A DNA stretch of 64,000 nucleotides from NCBI RefSeq assembly GCF_001667885.1, contig NZ_LZJW01000042.1, positions 1-64,000 of the forward strand, in the 5' to 3' direction. The position numbers and the translations under genes were made by a program. Below, in pieces: positions 17,834 to 26,985 of the stretch (its first letter is position 1; every line of letters begins with the position of its first letter). Under the pieces are notes generated by a model. The model was not told the DNA's origin, did not search any database, and saw only the letters and a program-made list of their open reading frames with translations. Source of the DNA: Mycobacterium scrofulaceum. Its GTDB lineage: Bacteria; Actinomycetota; Actinomycetes; Mycobacteriales; Mycobacteriaceae.

Positions 17834-18916
17834 GTGCTGACCCGACGCGCCAGCTTGCGCCGGCTGGTGGCCGGCTGCACCGCCATCGTCGCCGGCGCGG
17901 CCCTTGCGTGGACCGCCGGACTGCCGGTCGCGCACGCCGCCGACGGCCGCGATCTGCTGGCCAACGCCATCAACACCACCAAGGGCTCCTACCTGGTCTA
18001 CAACTTCGGCCCCGGCCATCCCACCCCGATGCTCAACGCCGGCGGCAGCTGGTACGAGATGAACAACGGCGGCCACCTGATGATCATCAAGAACGCCGCG
18101 GGCCGGCTTTCGCCCCACCTGCTGGTGGACACGCACCAGGGCGATCAGGCGCGCTGCGAGAACAACCCCGGTGCCCGCACCGGGGAAGGGCTCTGGCAGG
18201 CCTCCGAACTGTATGCGCCGCTGCAGGCGTGGCAGCGGATGGGCCAGCCCACCATCGCGATTAACGCGAACTTCTTCGACGTGCGCGGGCAGAAAGCCGG
18301 CTCATGGCGACAGACCGGCTGCAGCTCGCCGCTGGGCGCCTTCGTCGACAACACCAACGGTCAGGGCCGCGCCAACCAGGCCGTCACCGGCACCGTGGCC
18401 TACCCCGGCAAGCAGGGCCTCTCGGGCGGCGGCGAAAGCTGGAGCGCCCTGACGACGATGATCCTGCCGTCGGGCGGCGCCCCCTATGTGGTGTGGCCCC
18501 GGAGCAAGAGCGACTACGACTCCGCCACCCCGGTGGTCCAGGATCTGCTCAACAAGAACGAGCGGTTCGTCGCGGTCTCCGGGATCGGGCTGCTGGCGCC
18601 CGGCAACACCGGGCAGCTGCACGACGGCGGACCCAGCGCCGCGCGAACGGCTTTGGCGTACGCGCGGCAGAAGGACGAGATGTACATATTCGAAGGCGGC
18701 AGCTACACCCCGGACAACATGCAGGACCTGTTCCGCGGGCTGGGTAGTGACAACGCCGTTCTGCTCGACGGGGGCGGGTCGTCGGCCATCGTGCTGCGCC
18801 GCGACACCGGCGGCATGTGGGCCGGCGCGGGCTCGCCGCGCGGATCGTGCGACACCCGGCAGGTGCTCTGCGATTCGCACGAGCGCGCGCTGCCCAGCTG
18901 GCTCGCCTTCAACTAG
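17834..18916 (+). CDS. lprO: LprO-like exported phosphodiester glycosidase-domain protein
   Basis: A 360-residue exported protein matching Rv0179c (LprO). After the signal region it carries an NAGPA/phosphodiester glycosidase domain with the hallmark LLDGGGSSAI near residue 310 and NANFFD near 140. The N-terminus has a possible Tat motif, TRRASL, then LVAGC and a hydrophobic stretch ending in AHA-AD. The LVAGC cysteine at residue 15 comes before, not after, the hydrophobic core, so it is a poor lipobox; cleavage by signal peptidase I near residue 35 is at least as likely. GTG 17834 is preceded by GGAAAGGG. Stops overlap the convergent DUF1275 gene. Confidence 0.85.
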   Translation: MLTRRASLRRLVAGCTAIVAGAALAWTAGLPVAHAADGRDLLANAINTTKGSYLVYNFGPGHPTPMLNAGGSWYEMNNGGHLMIIKNAAGRLSPHLLVDTHQGDQARCENNPGARTGEGLWQASELYAPLQAWQRMGQPTIAINANFFDVRGQKAGSWRQTGCSSPLGAFVDNTNGQGRANQAVTGTVAYPGKQGLSGGGESWSALTTMILPSGGAPYVVWPRSKSDYDSATPVVQDLLNKNERFVAVSGIGLLAPGNTGQLHDGGPSAARTALAYARQKDEMYIFEGGSYTPDNMQDLFRGLGSDNAVLLDGGGSSAIVLRRDTGGMWAGAGSPRGSCDTRQVLCDSHERALPSWLAFN

Positions 18917-19584
18917 CTCGGCCCGAAGCGGAAGATCAGCAGGCTGGCCGCCACCACCGCGGCAGTGACGGCGAACACCGGTGCGACGACGAACCGCGAC
19001 ATCGACGCCCCCAGGAAGGCGCCCGCGCACATGGTCAGCACGACGCTGAGGCGCAACGCTTGACGCTCGCCCGATCCGCCGGCCAAGCGGCTGTCCAGAC
19101 CGAGGCTGACGATCGTCGACGTCAGCACCGTGGTGGACAGTTCCTGGATGCCGAACTGGCGGGCGCTCGAGTGCTGCAGGCCGAACGTGACCGCCAGGAC
19201 GCCGATCATGATCAGCTTGGTGTTGTTGTGATAGTGCAGGATTCCCGCGCCCGCCAGGATCGCCAAAGTCACCAGAAGGGTGATCTCCGTTGCCAATACG
19301 GTGGTGATCCACTGCCGCGTCCGGTCGGCGAAGTGCCGCGATATCCGGCCGCTGAGGATCGTGGTGCACACGAACATGGGCAAGGCGACCACGACCGCGG
19401 TCAGGTCGATGCTCGTCCTGGGCGCCAGCCAAAAGCCGAGGAAGATCACGTTTCCCGTCATGTTGGCGACGAAGACGTGGCCGAGCACCAGGATGCTGAT
19501 CGAGTCCGCGAGGCCGGTGGCGAAGGTCAGCAGCAACAGGGCCGCGACGGTCGATCGCTCCGACACCGGCGAGGTAACGGCCAT
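18913..19584 (-). CDS. DUF1275 (YoaK-like) membrane protein
   Basis: A 223-residue membrane protein of the YoaK/DUF1275 family with about six hydrophobic segments. The early FATGLADSISIL and FVANMTGN segments are typical. Function is unknown. It starts 18 bp after the last Mce-associated gene on the same strand, so it may be the final gene of the mce1 transcript (inference). It converges with lprO, sharing the stop tetranucleotide CTAG. Confidence 0.85.
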   Translation of the reverse strand: MAVTSPVSERSTVAALLLLTFATGLADSISILVLGHVFVANMTGNVIFLGFWLAPRTSIDLTAVVVALPMFVCTTILSGRISRHFADRTRQWITTVLATEITLLVTLAILAGAGILHYHNNTKLIMIGVLAVTFGLQHSSARQFGIQELSTTVLTSTIVSLGLDSRLAGGSGERQALRLSVVLTMCAGAFLGASMSRFVVAPVFAVTAAVVAASLLIFRFGPS

Positions 19585-19602
19585 GGGTCGTAGCAGACCG
19601 CG

Positions 19603-20355
19603 CTAGACGTGCGGCGTCAAATCCAGCGACGTGATGGTCGTCATCCTGGTCACCAGCCAGCGGCTCTGCGCGCGCTTGAGGAACAGCCGGTAGGACAAGT
19701 ACTTCAGCGACGGCACGTTCTTGGTCAACGGGCTGGTGGACGTGGTGTTGGTGTAGACGATGACGACGGCGTTGGTGTCGTCGATCGATTCGACGGCCGC
19801 GCCGGTGACGTCGGTGTGGTTGGTGATCTTGGCCTGCTTGTTGGGCGCGACGATGGCGTCGACGAACTTGCGGTACTGCGCCTCGAAATCACCGCTGAGG
19901 TAGCCCGACGCCCGGTCCGCGAGGGTGTCCATGTTCTCCGGCGTGTAAGTCCACAGCGTGGTGATCGCGTTGGCCGCGGTCCGCGCCACCTTGAGTTTCG
20001 TTGCGGCGGCGGCCCGATCGCTCAGGTACGGCTGCACGGTTGCCCCGGCGAACGCCGCGGATCCGACGAACAACGCGGCGGCCACGACGACGGTGATGGC
20101 CATCCGCTTGCCGGCCAGCAATTTGCGCCGTTTGCGCGCGGGGGGTTGATCTTCGGCCGCGTCGGCGGCCTGGGCGTCACCGTCGGCGGCCTCGGCGCCA
20201 CCGTCGCCGGACCCGGCGTCACCATCGCCAGAGGCGGATTCGGCTGCGGTCGAGGCCGTTTCATCGGCGCCGCTCGATCCTTCGCGCTCCTCGGTCACCG
20301 CCTCGTCCGAGGCGGCGGCGGTCAGATCACCTGCTGCAGGTTGCTGATCTTCCAC
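19603..20355 (-). CDS. Mce-associated membrane protein (Rv0178-like)
   Basis: A 250-residue Mce-associated protein matching Rv0178 (244 residues). A disordered acidic Glu/Asp/Ala-rich N-terminus and a basic patch PARKRRKL precede a single membrane segment (about 85-105). The rest is a periplasmic domain with the Mce-associated/NTF2-like fold. GTG 20355 is chosen because GGAAGGAAA lies just upstream; it overlaps the previous gene by 34 bp. GTG 20298 is a shorter alternative with a poor ribosome-binding site. Such proteins stabilise Mce lipid-import complexes in mycobacteria (established for OmamA and related proteins). Confidence 0.85.
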   Translation of the reverse strand: MEDQQPAAGDLTAAASDEAVTEEREGSSGADETASTAAESASGDGDAGSGDGGAEAADGDAQAADAAEDQPPARKRRKLLAGKRMAITVVVAAALFVGSAAFAGATVQPYLSDRAAAATKLKVARTAANAITTLWTYTPENMDTLADRASGYLSGDFEAQYRKFVDAIVAPNKQAKITNHTDVTGAAVESIDDTNAVVIVYTNTTSTSPLTKNVPSLKYLSYRLFLKRAQSRWLVTRMTTITSLDLTPHV

Positions 20356-20876
20356 TGCTTTCCTTCCTGCGTGGCGGTCGCCGTCCACCGATTGGCGTTT
20401 TCCCAAACTTGTTTACCGTCGGGCGATTTCGCGCTCACGGCGGTGGCCACGATCGTGGTGACGCTGCCATCGTCGTTCCACCGCTCGACCCCGGCGTCCA
20501 GCACGGTGCCGGTGGCCGGTTCGGCGCGGGCCACCTGCAACAAGATCTCGTTCGCCTTCTCGCGGTACTCCTTGGCGAAGTCACCGGTCGCCTGAGCCAG
20601 CACCCGCGTCACGTAGTCGTTGGCGTGAAACGGATCGATGGAGGTGAACTGCGTCATGAAGCCGGTGACATAGCTGAGCACCTCGCGGTTCTTCGACGCG
20701 GAGCGTTCACGGGATTCATGGTCGACGAGCATCAGGCTGCACACCGTGATGGCCGCGGCCATGAGAGCCGCGGCGACGGCACTGGCCAGCGGCAGGCCCC
20801 AGGGCCGCCCCGGCGGCAGCGGATGCGGAACCAGCAGCGGCTCCTCGCCGGGCTGAAACTTGCGGCGTGGGCTCAT
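20322..20876 (-). CDS. Mce-associated membrane protein (Rv0177-like)
   Basis: A 184-residue protein equal in length to Rv0177. A Pro-rich cytoplasmic N-terminus, one membrane segment (about 28-52) and a periplasmic Mce-associated domain ending WKISNLQQVI. The ATG overlaps the TGA of the gene upstream (ATGA), so the internal ATG at 20876 is the start although the frame is open further. Likely a partner of the Mce1 complex. Confidence 0.88.
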   Translation of the reverse strand: MSPRRKFQPGEEPLLVPHPLPPGRPWGLPLASAVAAALMAAAITVCSLMLVDHESRERSASKNREVLSYVTGFMTQFTSIDPFHANDYVTRVLAQATGDFAKEYREKANEILLQVARAEPATGTVLDAGVERWNDDGSVTTIVATAVSAKSPDGKQVWENANRWTATATQEGKQWKISNLQQVI

Positions 20877-21844
20877 TTCTCGGCTCCCGGCGGTTTGGGC
20901 TTGGTCAGCACCGTGAGGTCGTCGACGAGCCAGCGGCCGCCACCGCCCTTGACGAACGTCACCCGAACGGTGGCCGAAATGTAGCGCTCGTCGGGCGCGG
21001 CGCCGCGCCGCCCCTGCATGAACATCAGCATCGTCGCCCGATCGGGCGCCGCCGACTGGATGGCGTGGTCGGTCACCCAGTACTCGTTGATGACCGGGTT
21101 GCCCTTCTGCACCATGTCCTGCTGGGCGGCCAGCTGGGCACGGTACTTGTCGGTGGCCAACGATAAGGCGCGGGCGAAGTCGTCGTGCAACGATTTGGGG
21201 TCGTAGGTCAGCATCTGCGCGACGATCTTCGGCCCCTGCGTGTCGAGCTCTGCGCGGGTCCGGTCGGTGGCCCGGTCCGGGGCGAACACCGCCGCGTAGC
21301 TCATCAGCGCACCGGCGACGCACAGCCCGGCCGCGGCCGCCACCAGCACCGTCGTCCATCGCCGCGCGTTGAAGGCCGGCTCGGCCGGTTCGTGCCGGCG
21401 CACTTCGGTGCGCAGCAGCATGTCGGCGAAGGTGCGGCGGCCCGAATCCCACAGCGGCCAAAGCCATCCCACCACCGAGACGGTGTCGAGCAGGTGTGCC
21501 AGGTCGCGCAGCAGCAGGCCCCACGGCCCGATGGGTTCGCCGTCGCGGCGCGCGACCGCGATCCCGAAAAGCGCCCGCCCGATGCTCCAGCCGATGACCG
21601 TCGGCAGCAGCAGCCGGTTCACCAGCACCAGCAGGATGACAACCCCGATGACCGCGATGCACAGCCACCACCACACGCCGTTGGGCGGAACGGTGAACCA
21701 GGTCACCGCCATCGTTGCCACCACCGCGGCACCCGGCACGACGTCGACGGCGAGGGCCCCGGCGCGAATGTGCCAGGACGCCAACGAAGTCCGCGGGGAC
21801 TGCTGGGCGGCCGTGGCCGGTGGCTTTTCGACCACCACCGTCAC
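20873..21844 (-). CDS. RDD-domain Mce-associated protein (Rv0176-like)
   Basis: A 323-residue protein matching Rv0176 (322). The N-terminal half is an RDD membrane domain with segments near 30-50, 58-80 and 110-130; another membrane segment near 165-185 leads into a periplasmic Mce-associated domain ending in WLVDDLTVLTKPK. The GTG start overlaps the upstream stop (GTGA). It probably anchors or stabilises the Mce1 machinery. Confidence 0.88.
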   Translation of the reverse strand: MTVVVEKPPATAAQQSPRTSLASWHIRAGALAVDVVPGAAVVATMAVTWFTVPPNGVWWWLCIAVIGVVILLVLVNRLLLPTVIGWSIGRALFGIAVARRDGEPIGPWGLLLRDLAHLLDTVSVVGWLWPLWDSGRRTFADMLLRTEVRRHEPAEPAFNARRWTTVLVAAAAGLCVAGALMSYAAVFAPDRATDRTRAELDTQGPKIVAQMLTYDPKSLHDDFARALSLATDKYRAQLAAQQDMVQKGNPVINEYWVTDHAIQSAAPDRATMLMFMQGRRGAAPDERYISATVRVTFVKGGGGRWLVDDLTVLTKPKPPGAEK

Positions 21845-22674
21845 TTCGTCACCTGGTCGAGCTTGGCTATCTTATATTGGCCTTCGGCCTGAGCCATTTT
21901 CACGCGCAGCCGGTACCCGGTTTCGTTTTGCGTCTGGTCGTTGGCGACCTTGACGCGGACCGCGACGAGCACCTCCACCGAGCCGTCGGGGTTGTTGCGC
22001 TCGACGGCCGCCCGCATGTCCGACACCTGGACGTGGACGTTGGCGGCCTGATACGCCTGGACGAGCATGCTGGTGTAGAGCAGCGCCTGCGAGCGGAAAT
22101 TGTCTGTGCCGCAGTCGATGATCTTCTGCTCACTCGCCGCCATCGCGTTGGTGTCGGGGGCCTGCGTCGCCGAAACGCAGTCGACGGCCGCCTTGAGCGC
22201 CGCGGCGTCGTTGCGGGCTATCGCCTGGCTTTCGTGGTGGTAGCGCAACGCGAAGTAACCGCCGACACCGACGCCGGCGGCGCACAGCACGAGCGCCGCG
22301 GCGATCCCGGTCAACCAGCCCCGGCCCATCCGGGACGGACGGCGGTCGACCGCCTCGCCGGGTACTGCGTCGGGCTCCGACGCTTCGTCGGCCGCGCTCT
22401 CGGGGACGGCCTGCTCGGTGGCGTCCTCGGGTTCCGCCGGGGCGGTGGCGGTCGTCTCGGCCGCGGGCGGCTCCTCGGCGGGCACGTCGGCCGCTTGCGG
22501 CTCCTCGGGAGCCGTCGGCTCGACCGCCTCGTCGGGTGCTGCGGCATCCTCGGGCGTCGCGTCGGAATCGATCGGGTCGACGGCGGCCGCGTCCTTGGGG
22601 CGCCGTCCGCGCAGACGACGAAACTTCGGCATCGGTGGGGGGTTCAGCCGGCTGGTGCCAGCATCTCCTTCCAT
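21841..22674 (-). CDS. Mce-associated membrane protein (Rv0175-like)
   Basis: A 277-residue protein like Rv0175 (213) but with a longer N-terminus. Residues 1-115 are Pro/Ala/Glu-rich and acidic, followed by a membrane segment (about 118-142) and a periplasmic domain with two cysteines (VDCVSAT, IIDCGTD) that could form a disulphide. ATG 22674 has AGGAG seven bases upstream and overlaps mce1F by 31 bp. ATG 22632 (MPKFRRLRG) is the alternative but lacks a ribosome-binding site. Confidence 0.85.
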   Translation of the reverse strand: MEGDAGTSRLNPPPMPKFRRLRGRRPKDAAAVDPIDSDATPEDAAAPDEAVEPTAPEEPQAADVPAEEPPAAETTATAPAEPEDATEQAVPESAADEASEPDAVPGEAVDRRPSRMGRGWLTGIAAALVLCAAGVGVGGYFALRYHHESQAIARNDAAALKAAVDCVSATQAPDTNAMAASEQKIIDCGTDNFRSQALLYTSMLVQAYQAANVHVQVSDMRAAVERNNPDGSVEVLVAVRVKVANDQTQNETGYRLRVKMAQAEGQYKIAKLDQVTK

Positions 22675-24194
22675 CCGTCGTCTCCTGTTCTGGCCGAGTT
22701 CTCGACGGAGTATTTAACTCCATCTGGCCCTACCAGTTCACCGCTTTGGGGACTGTAGACCGCCGCGGGAGGCCCGCTGGGGGTGTAGACACACGGGTTG
22801 GGCTGCTGGCCGTTGCACTGCACGGTACCGGACCCCGGCCGCGACAACGGGTCGCTGGTCGGCGGGGGCGTGCCGGACACCCGGTCCGAGGGCGCCGGGT
22901 TCAGTCCGGTGTCGATCGACGGCGCCGGGATCACCTGTCCGGGCTTCACGGGCTGGTCGCAGCGCGCCGCAGGGGCGGGGCAGGTCACGATCTGGTTGGG
23001 GTCGCCGTACCAGGGGTTGGTACCCGCGGGCACGTACGGCTTCGGGTCGCGGCACTCCCGGGGTGTGGCCGCGCGCTTGCCCTCGACGTCCGTACACGGG
23101 ATGTTGCGCGACCCGCGCACGCTGTTGGCCGGGGTGTCCATCGGGATCTTGCAGTACGTGCCCGACGGCAGCGGCTGCATGCTGGTGTCGGCCGGGGACC
23201 GCCACTCCGAGGCCGGGATGAAGCCGGTCAGGCAGGGCGGCGGCTGGTTGATCGACAACGCCAGGTCCAGGGCCGCCATGTTCGGGAAAGGCGCGGCCAC
23301 CGTCTGGGCGATCGATGCGCCCTGGGGCAGGAACACCAGGACCTGCTCGACGCCGGTGTGGTAGCGCTTGAGCAGGTCGAACACCACCTCGAGATTCGCC
23401 AGCGTCTGCGGCAGCGACTCCCGCACGTCGTTGAACACGTCGTTGACCTGATCGGCCGTCGGTGCCGCCTGGCGCAGCACGCTTCTCAGGTGCGAGTCCT
23501 CCTGCGCGGACTGCGCGCCCAGCCGGTTCAGGTTGCGCGCCCAGCGTTCGATGGCGTCGCCCGACTTGACCTGGCTGTCCAGCACCGGGCCCGAGTTCTG
23601 GATGATGTCGTTCACGTCGTTGATGTTGGTCTTGAAATCGCCGACGATCGCCTGCGTCGAGTCCACCAGCCGTTGCAGGGCGGGCCCCAGGCCGCCCACG
23701 GACTGCGCCGTCTCGTCGAGCAATTGGGCGATCTTGTCCTTGGGCAAGACGGCCAGCCCGCGGTTGGCCGTGTCCAGCGCCGGCCCGATCTCGGCGGGCA
23801 CCGTGCCCTTCGTGATCGTCTGTCCCTCCGACAGGAACTTGCCCGGATTGCCGGTCGATTCCAGGTCGAGGTACTGCTCACCGACCGCCGACACCGAGTG
23901 CACGTTGGCCGTCGCGTCGATCGGGATCTTGTAGCGACTGTCGATGCTCATCGTCGCTTCGGCGCCGCGCTCGGTCGGTTCGACGTCGGTGACCTTGCCG
24001 ATGGTGATGCCGCGGTAGGTCACGTTCGCCGTCGGGTACAGGCCGCCCGAGGCGGGCAGCTCGGCCTTCAGCGTGTAGCGACCGATGCCGGCAAGGCTCG
24101 GAAGCTGCAGGTAGTACACCCCGAGCACGAGGATCGAGATCACGGTCAGTATCCCGAACGCGATCAATTGGCGTCTGATGAAGGGAGTCAGCAA
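22644..24194 (-). CDS. mce1F: Mce1F, MlaD-domain lipid transport protein
   Basis: A 516-residue Mce protein matching Rv0174 almost throughout. It has an N-terminal membrane anchor (about 9-30), an MlaD/MCE domain (about 40-120), a helical needle-like region (about 130-300) and a Pro/Cys-rich C-terminal tail ending KEMLAPAG. Mce1A-F form a hexameric tunnel carrying fatty acids through the envelope to the YrbE1AB permease. The start is TTG 24194, overlapping the mce1E stop; the peptide MLTPFIRRQL then matches the ortholog's N-terminus. Confidence 0.95.
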   Translation of the reverse strand: MLTPFIRRQLIAFGILTVISILVLGVYYLQLPSLAGIGRYTLKAELPASGGLYPTANVTYRGITIGKVTDVEPTERGAEATMSIDSRYKIPIDATANVHSVSAVGEQYLDLESTGNPGKFLSEGQTITKGTVPAEIGPALDTANRGLAVLPKDKIAQLLDETAQSVGGLGPALQRLVDSTQAIVGDFKTNINDVNDIIQNSGPVLDSQVKSGDAIERWARNLNRLGAQSAQEDSHLRSVLRQAAPTADQVNDVFNDVRESLPQTLANLEVVFDLLKRYHTGVEQVLVFLPQGASIAQTVAAPFPNMAALDLALSINQPPPCLTGFIPASEWRSPADTSMQPLPSGTYCKIPMDTPANSVRGSRNIPCTDVEGKRAATPRECRDPKPYVPAGTNPWYGDPNQIVTCPAPAARCDQPVKPGQVIPAPSIDTGLNPAPSDRVSGTPPPTSDPLSRPGSGTVQCNGQQPNPCVYTPSGPPAAVYSPQSGELVGPDGVKYSVENSARTGDDGWKEMLAPAG

Positions 24195-25378
24195 TTCCTG
24201 TCCCCCCTTTCCACCAGTGGCCCACCGGGCGCGTCGTTCGGGTTCGGCGTGTAGCGCACGTCGGGGATCATCGTCTCGGGGTCACGCCCGAACGACTGCT
24301 CGAGCGCGCGCAGGGCGCCGGACAATCCGGTACCGGTCAGGAACGCGTTGTCGACGGAGCTGTACGTCACGTCGAGCGTCAGCGAGATGTTGATGTAGTC
24401 ACCCCGGAAGATCTTCGGCACGGTGTCGATGTCGAACGGCTGGGTGAGGATCAACTTCAGCGCGCCGATCAGGTACGGCGAGGCTTTACCCAATTCCTTC
24501 AACGGGCATTGCAGCGCCTGCAGGTCGGTGTGCAGCGGCCCGCGGGCTTCCGACAGGTACTGATCGGCGGCCTGGCTGAGCCGGCCCACCGCGTCGACGG
24601 CGTTGATCAGCAGGTTCTTGGTGTCGGCGAAATGCTTGATCAGCGGCGGAATGTCGGTGAGCACCCGGTCGAGGACGTCTGCGCGCGCGCCGACATAGGT
24701 CAGCAGCCGGTTCGTCGAGTCGATCGCGTGGGTGATGTCATCGCGCTGCTGGTTGAGCTGGCTGGTGAAGGTGTCCAGCTTGCCGAGGAACGACCTGATC
24801 GCGTCGCCCCGCCCGTTGAAGATGTTGTAGACCTCGTTCTGCAGCACCTCCAGGTTGGGGATGCCGCCACCGCGCAGGATCAGCGACAGGCTGGCCAGCG
24901 TCTGCTCGGTGGTGGGATACGACGACGAGTTCTTCAGCGGAATGGTGTCGCCGTCCTTCAGCAGTTCCTGCGACGGGTTCGGCGGCGAGGCCAGCTCGAC
25001 GTGCTGGGAACCGAGCAGCGAGGTCTGGCCGATCTTGGCGATCGCGTTCTTGGGCAGCTTGGTGCTCTTGTCGACACCCAGCGTCAAAGTGGCGATCCAG
25101 TTCTTCAGCTGAATCTTCTTGATCGAGCCGACGAAGACGTCGGCGACCATCACCTTGCTGTTGCCGTTGATCGCCAGCGTGTCCGGCACCTGCACGTAGA
25201 TCGTCATGGCGCCCGAGCCGCTGCCGGGACCACCGGGGATCGCGACGTTGGAGATGCCGCGCCAGCCGCACGAACTCAGCACCAGCGCCGCCATCAGCAG
25301 GACCAATGCCTGCCACGATCCGCGGCGGATCAGCCTCATTGCCGCCCTCGCGCGTTCCGCGCTCGTCTCGCGCTTCAC
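24188..25378 (-). CDS. mce1E: Mce1E (LprK), lipoprotein subunit of Mce1
   Basis: A 396-residue Mce protein matching Rv0173/LprK. The signal peptide ends in the lipobox LSSC with Cys37 as the lipidation site. The MlaD domain (about 57-140) and helical domain follow, with a Cys in ALQCPL and a terminal Cys. It is the lipid-anchored member of the Mce1 hexamer. The GTG start overlaps the mce1D stop (GTGA). Confidence 0.95.
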   Translation of the reverse strand: MKRETSAERARAAMRLIRRGSWQALVLLMAALVLSSCGWRGISNVAIPGGPGSGSGAMTIYVQVPDTLAINGNSKVMVADVFVGSIKKIQLKNWIATLTLGVDKSTKLPKNAIAKIGQTSLLGSQHVELASPPNPSQELLKDGDTIPLKNSSSYPTTEQTLASLSLILRGGGIPNLEVLQNEVYNIFNGRGDAIRSFLGKLDTFTSQLNQQRDDITHAIDSTNRLLTYVGARADVLDRVLTDIPPLIKHFADTKNLLINAVDAVGRLSQAADQYLSEARGPLHTDLQALQCPLKELGKASPYLIGALKLILTQPFDIDTVPKIFRGDYINISLTLDVTYSSVDNAFLTGTGLSGALRALEQSFGRDPETMIPDVRYTPNPNDAPGGPLVERGDRNC

Positions 25379-26985
25379 TGGCCACCCCCGTCAGTCGGCA
25401 CCGCGGGCCCACCCGCGTTGGGCGCCGGCGCCGCGACCGGCGCAGGCGTCGGGGCGACCGGGCCCGGGGCCACGTTCGGCCCGGGTGGCGGCGGCTGGAT
25501 GGGAACCGGCGCGTTCAAACCGATGGGCGGCACGATCGGGTTCTCGTCGTAGGCGTTCGGCGGTCCCGGCGGCGTCTGCAGGTTCGATTGCACGGGCGCG
25601 ATGTTGGGGCCTCCCATGAGCTCGGACAGCGAGTCCGGGGTCATCAGCCCCGCGGTGATCGGCCCGACCTGCTGGCCCTGCATGCCGGGCGCGACGATCC
25701 AGCCGGGCTGGGTGTTGCGGTGCGACGTCGGGGTGTCCGGAACCCAGATGCCGGGCACGGTGGTGTCCTTGTATCCGTTCGGCGGGTGCAGCCGATCTTC
25801 CGAATAGGCCACCTGCTTGGGCAGGGTCTCGGCGGTGCTGAACAGGTTCACGCCGAACGGCAGGTAGTTGAACTTGATCGCGTCGAGGATCGGCGCCAGG
25901 TACTGCGCGCACAGCTCGGCGGACTCCTGATACCCGAGCCGGCTGCCGGCCTGGATCGAGCTACAGATGAACTGCATCGGGTTGGCGAAGTTCGTGATCG
26001 CCGGGATGGCGACCACCGACCCGTGCGACGGGTGATAGATCTGGTTGATGTTCGCGGCGGCCGTCGGCAGGACGTGCAGCGCGGTCTCCAGCCCGTTCAG
26101 CGGATCCGGCTGCAGAATCGTGTTCGTCACCGTGGCCAGGTTGTTGATGTCGTAGGTCAGCACACCGCGGTTCTTGTCCAAAAACGGGCGCACAGTGGAC
26201 AGCAGTCCGTCGAACTGCTCGATCGCGTTCGCAAGGTCCGTGTCGTTGTGCGCGAGCCGGGTGGTGAAGTCGGCCAAGTTCTGGTTCAGCGCGACGAACT
26301 GCTGGTCGTCCTTGTGCAGCGCGTTGACGAACAGCGCCAGGCTCTTCACCACCGCGAAGAAGTCGCCGCGGCCCTCGTTCAACGCGGTCAACGCCTTCGA
26401 CAGGTTGGTCAGCGTCGTGTTGATCTCCTTGCCCTTGCCGGCCAGGCCATTGGCATAGGACTCGATGACCTCACCGAACGGGCCGGTCGGCTGCTCGGGC
26501 GTGGGGCCCAGCTTGGAGATGATGTTCGTGATGCTGTTGCGCAGCTGGTCCCACTCCACCGGGACCTGCGTGCGCTCCTCCGGGATCACGGCGTTGTCGG
26601 CCAGCACCGGGCCGCCCTTGTAGGGCGGCTCCAGCTGGATGGCCCGCGACGCCACCAGCGTCGGGTTGAGGATCACGGCGTTGGCGTTGGCGGGGACCCG
26701 GTACTTGTTCTCGTAGTGGAAGGTGACCTTCATCTTGTCGCCGGCCGGCTCGATCTTGTCGATCGCGCCCACCCGCAGCCCCATGATCTGGACCTTGTCG
26801 CCCGGGTAGAGGGCGTTGGCCGCCGGGAAGTAGGCCACCACGGTGTTGTTGGTCAGCTTTTCGTACAGCCGCCAGCCGACGAACCCGACGACCAAGGCGA
26901 GCACGATCACCAGCGAGCCGATGATCACGGTCGCCCGGGTCATCTTGGGTAGCCGGATGTTCCGGATGTCAAAGGCGGTGCTCAA
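25375..26985 (-). CDS. mce1D: Mce1D, MlaD-domain lipid transport protein
   Basis: A 536-residue Mce protein matching Rv0172. The membrane anchor (about 17-37), MlaD domain (about 42-125), helical domain and a long Pro-rich tail are seen. The start is TTG 26985, overlapping the mce1C stop as TTGA; it gives MSTAFDIRNIRLP, aligned to the ortholog's N-terminus. The rare start may tune subunit ratio by coupled re-initiation (inference). Confidence 0.95.
   Translation of the reverse strand: MSTAFDIRNIRLPKMTRATVIIGSLVIVLALVVGFVGWRLYEKLTNNTVVAYFPAANALYPGDKVQIMGLRVGAIDKIEPAGDKMKVTFHYENKYRVPANANAVILNPTLVASRAIQLEPPYKGGPVLADNAVIPEERTQVPVEWDQLRNSITNIISKLGPTPEQPTGPFGEVIESYANGLAGKGKEINTTLTNLSKALTALNEGRGDFFAVVKSLALFVNALHKDDQQFVALNQNLADFTTRLAHNDTDLANAIEQFDGLLSTVRPFLDKNRGVLTYDINNLATVTNTILQPDPLNGLETALHVLPTAAANINQIYHPSHGSVVAIPAITNFANPMQFICSSIQAGSRLGYQESAELCAQYLAPILDAIKFNYLPFGVNLFSTAETLPKQVAYSEDRLHPPNGYKDTTVPGIWVPDTPTSHRNTQPGWIVAPGMQGQQVGPITAGLMTPDSLSELMGGPNIAPVQSNLQTPPGPPNAYDENPIVPPIGLNAPVPIQPPPPGPNVAPGPVAPTPAPVAAPAPNAGGPAVPTDGGGQ

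Noticed and set aside
20356-20406. TTG start at 20406 for the Rv0178-like gene
   Set aside because: Overlap with the previous gene would grow to 85 bp and the ribosome-binding site favours GTG 20355.
22536-24254. Open frame of 572 codons opposite mce1F
   Set aside because: It is antisense to a protein matching Mce1F throughout; its translation is low-complexity Arg/His/Gly-rich, typical of GC-rich shadow frames.
25306-26952. Open frame of 548 codons opposite mce1D
   Set aside because: Antisense shadow of mce1D with biased composition and no recognisable domain.
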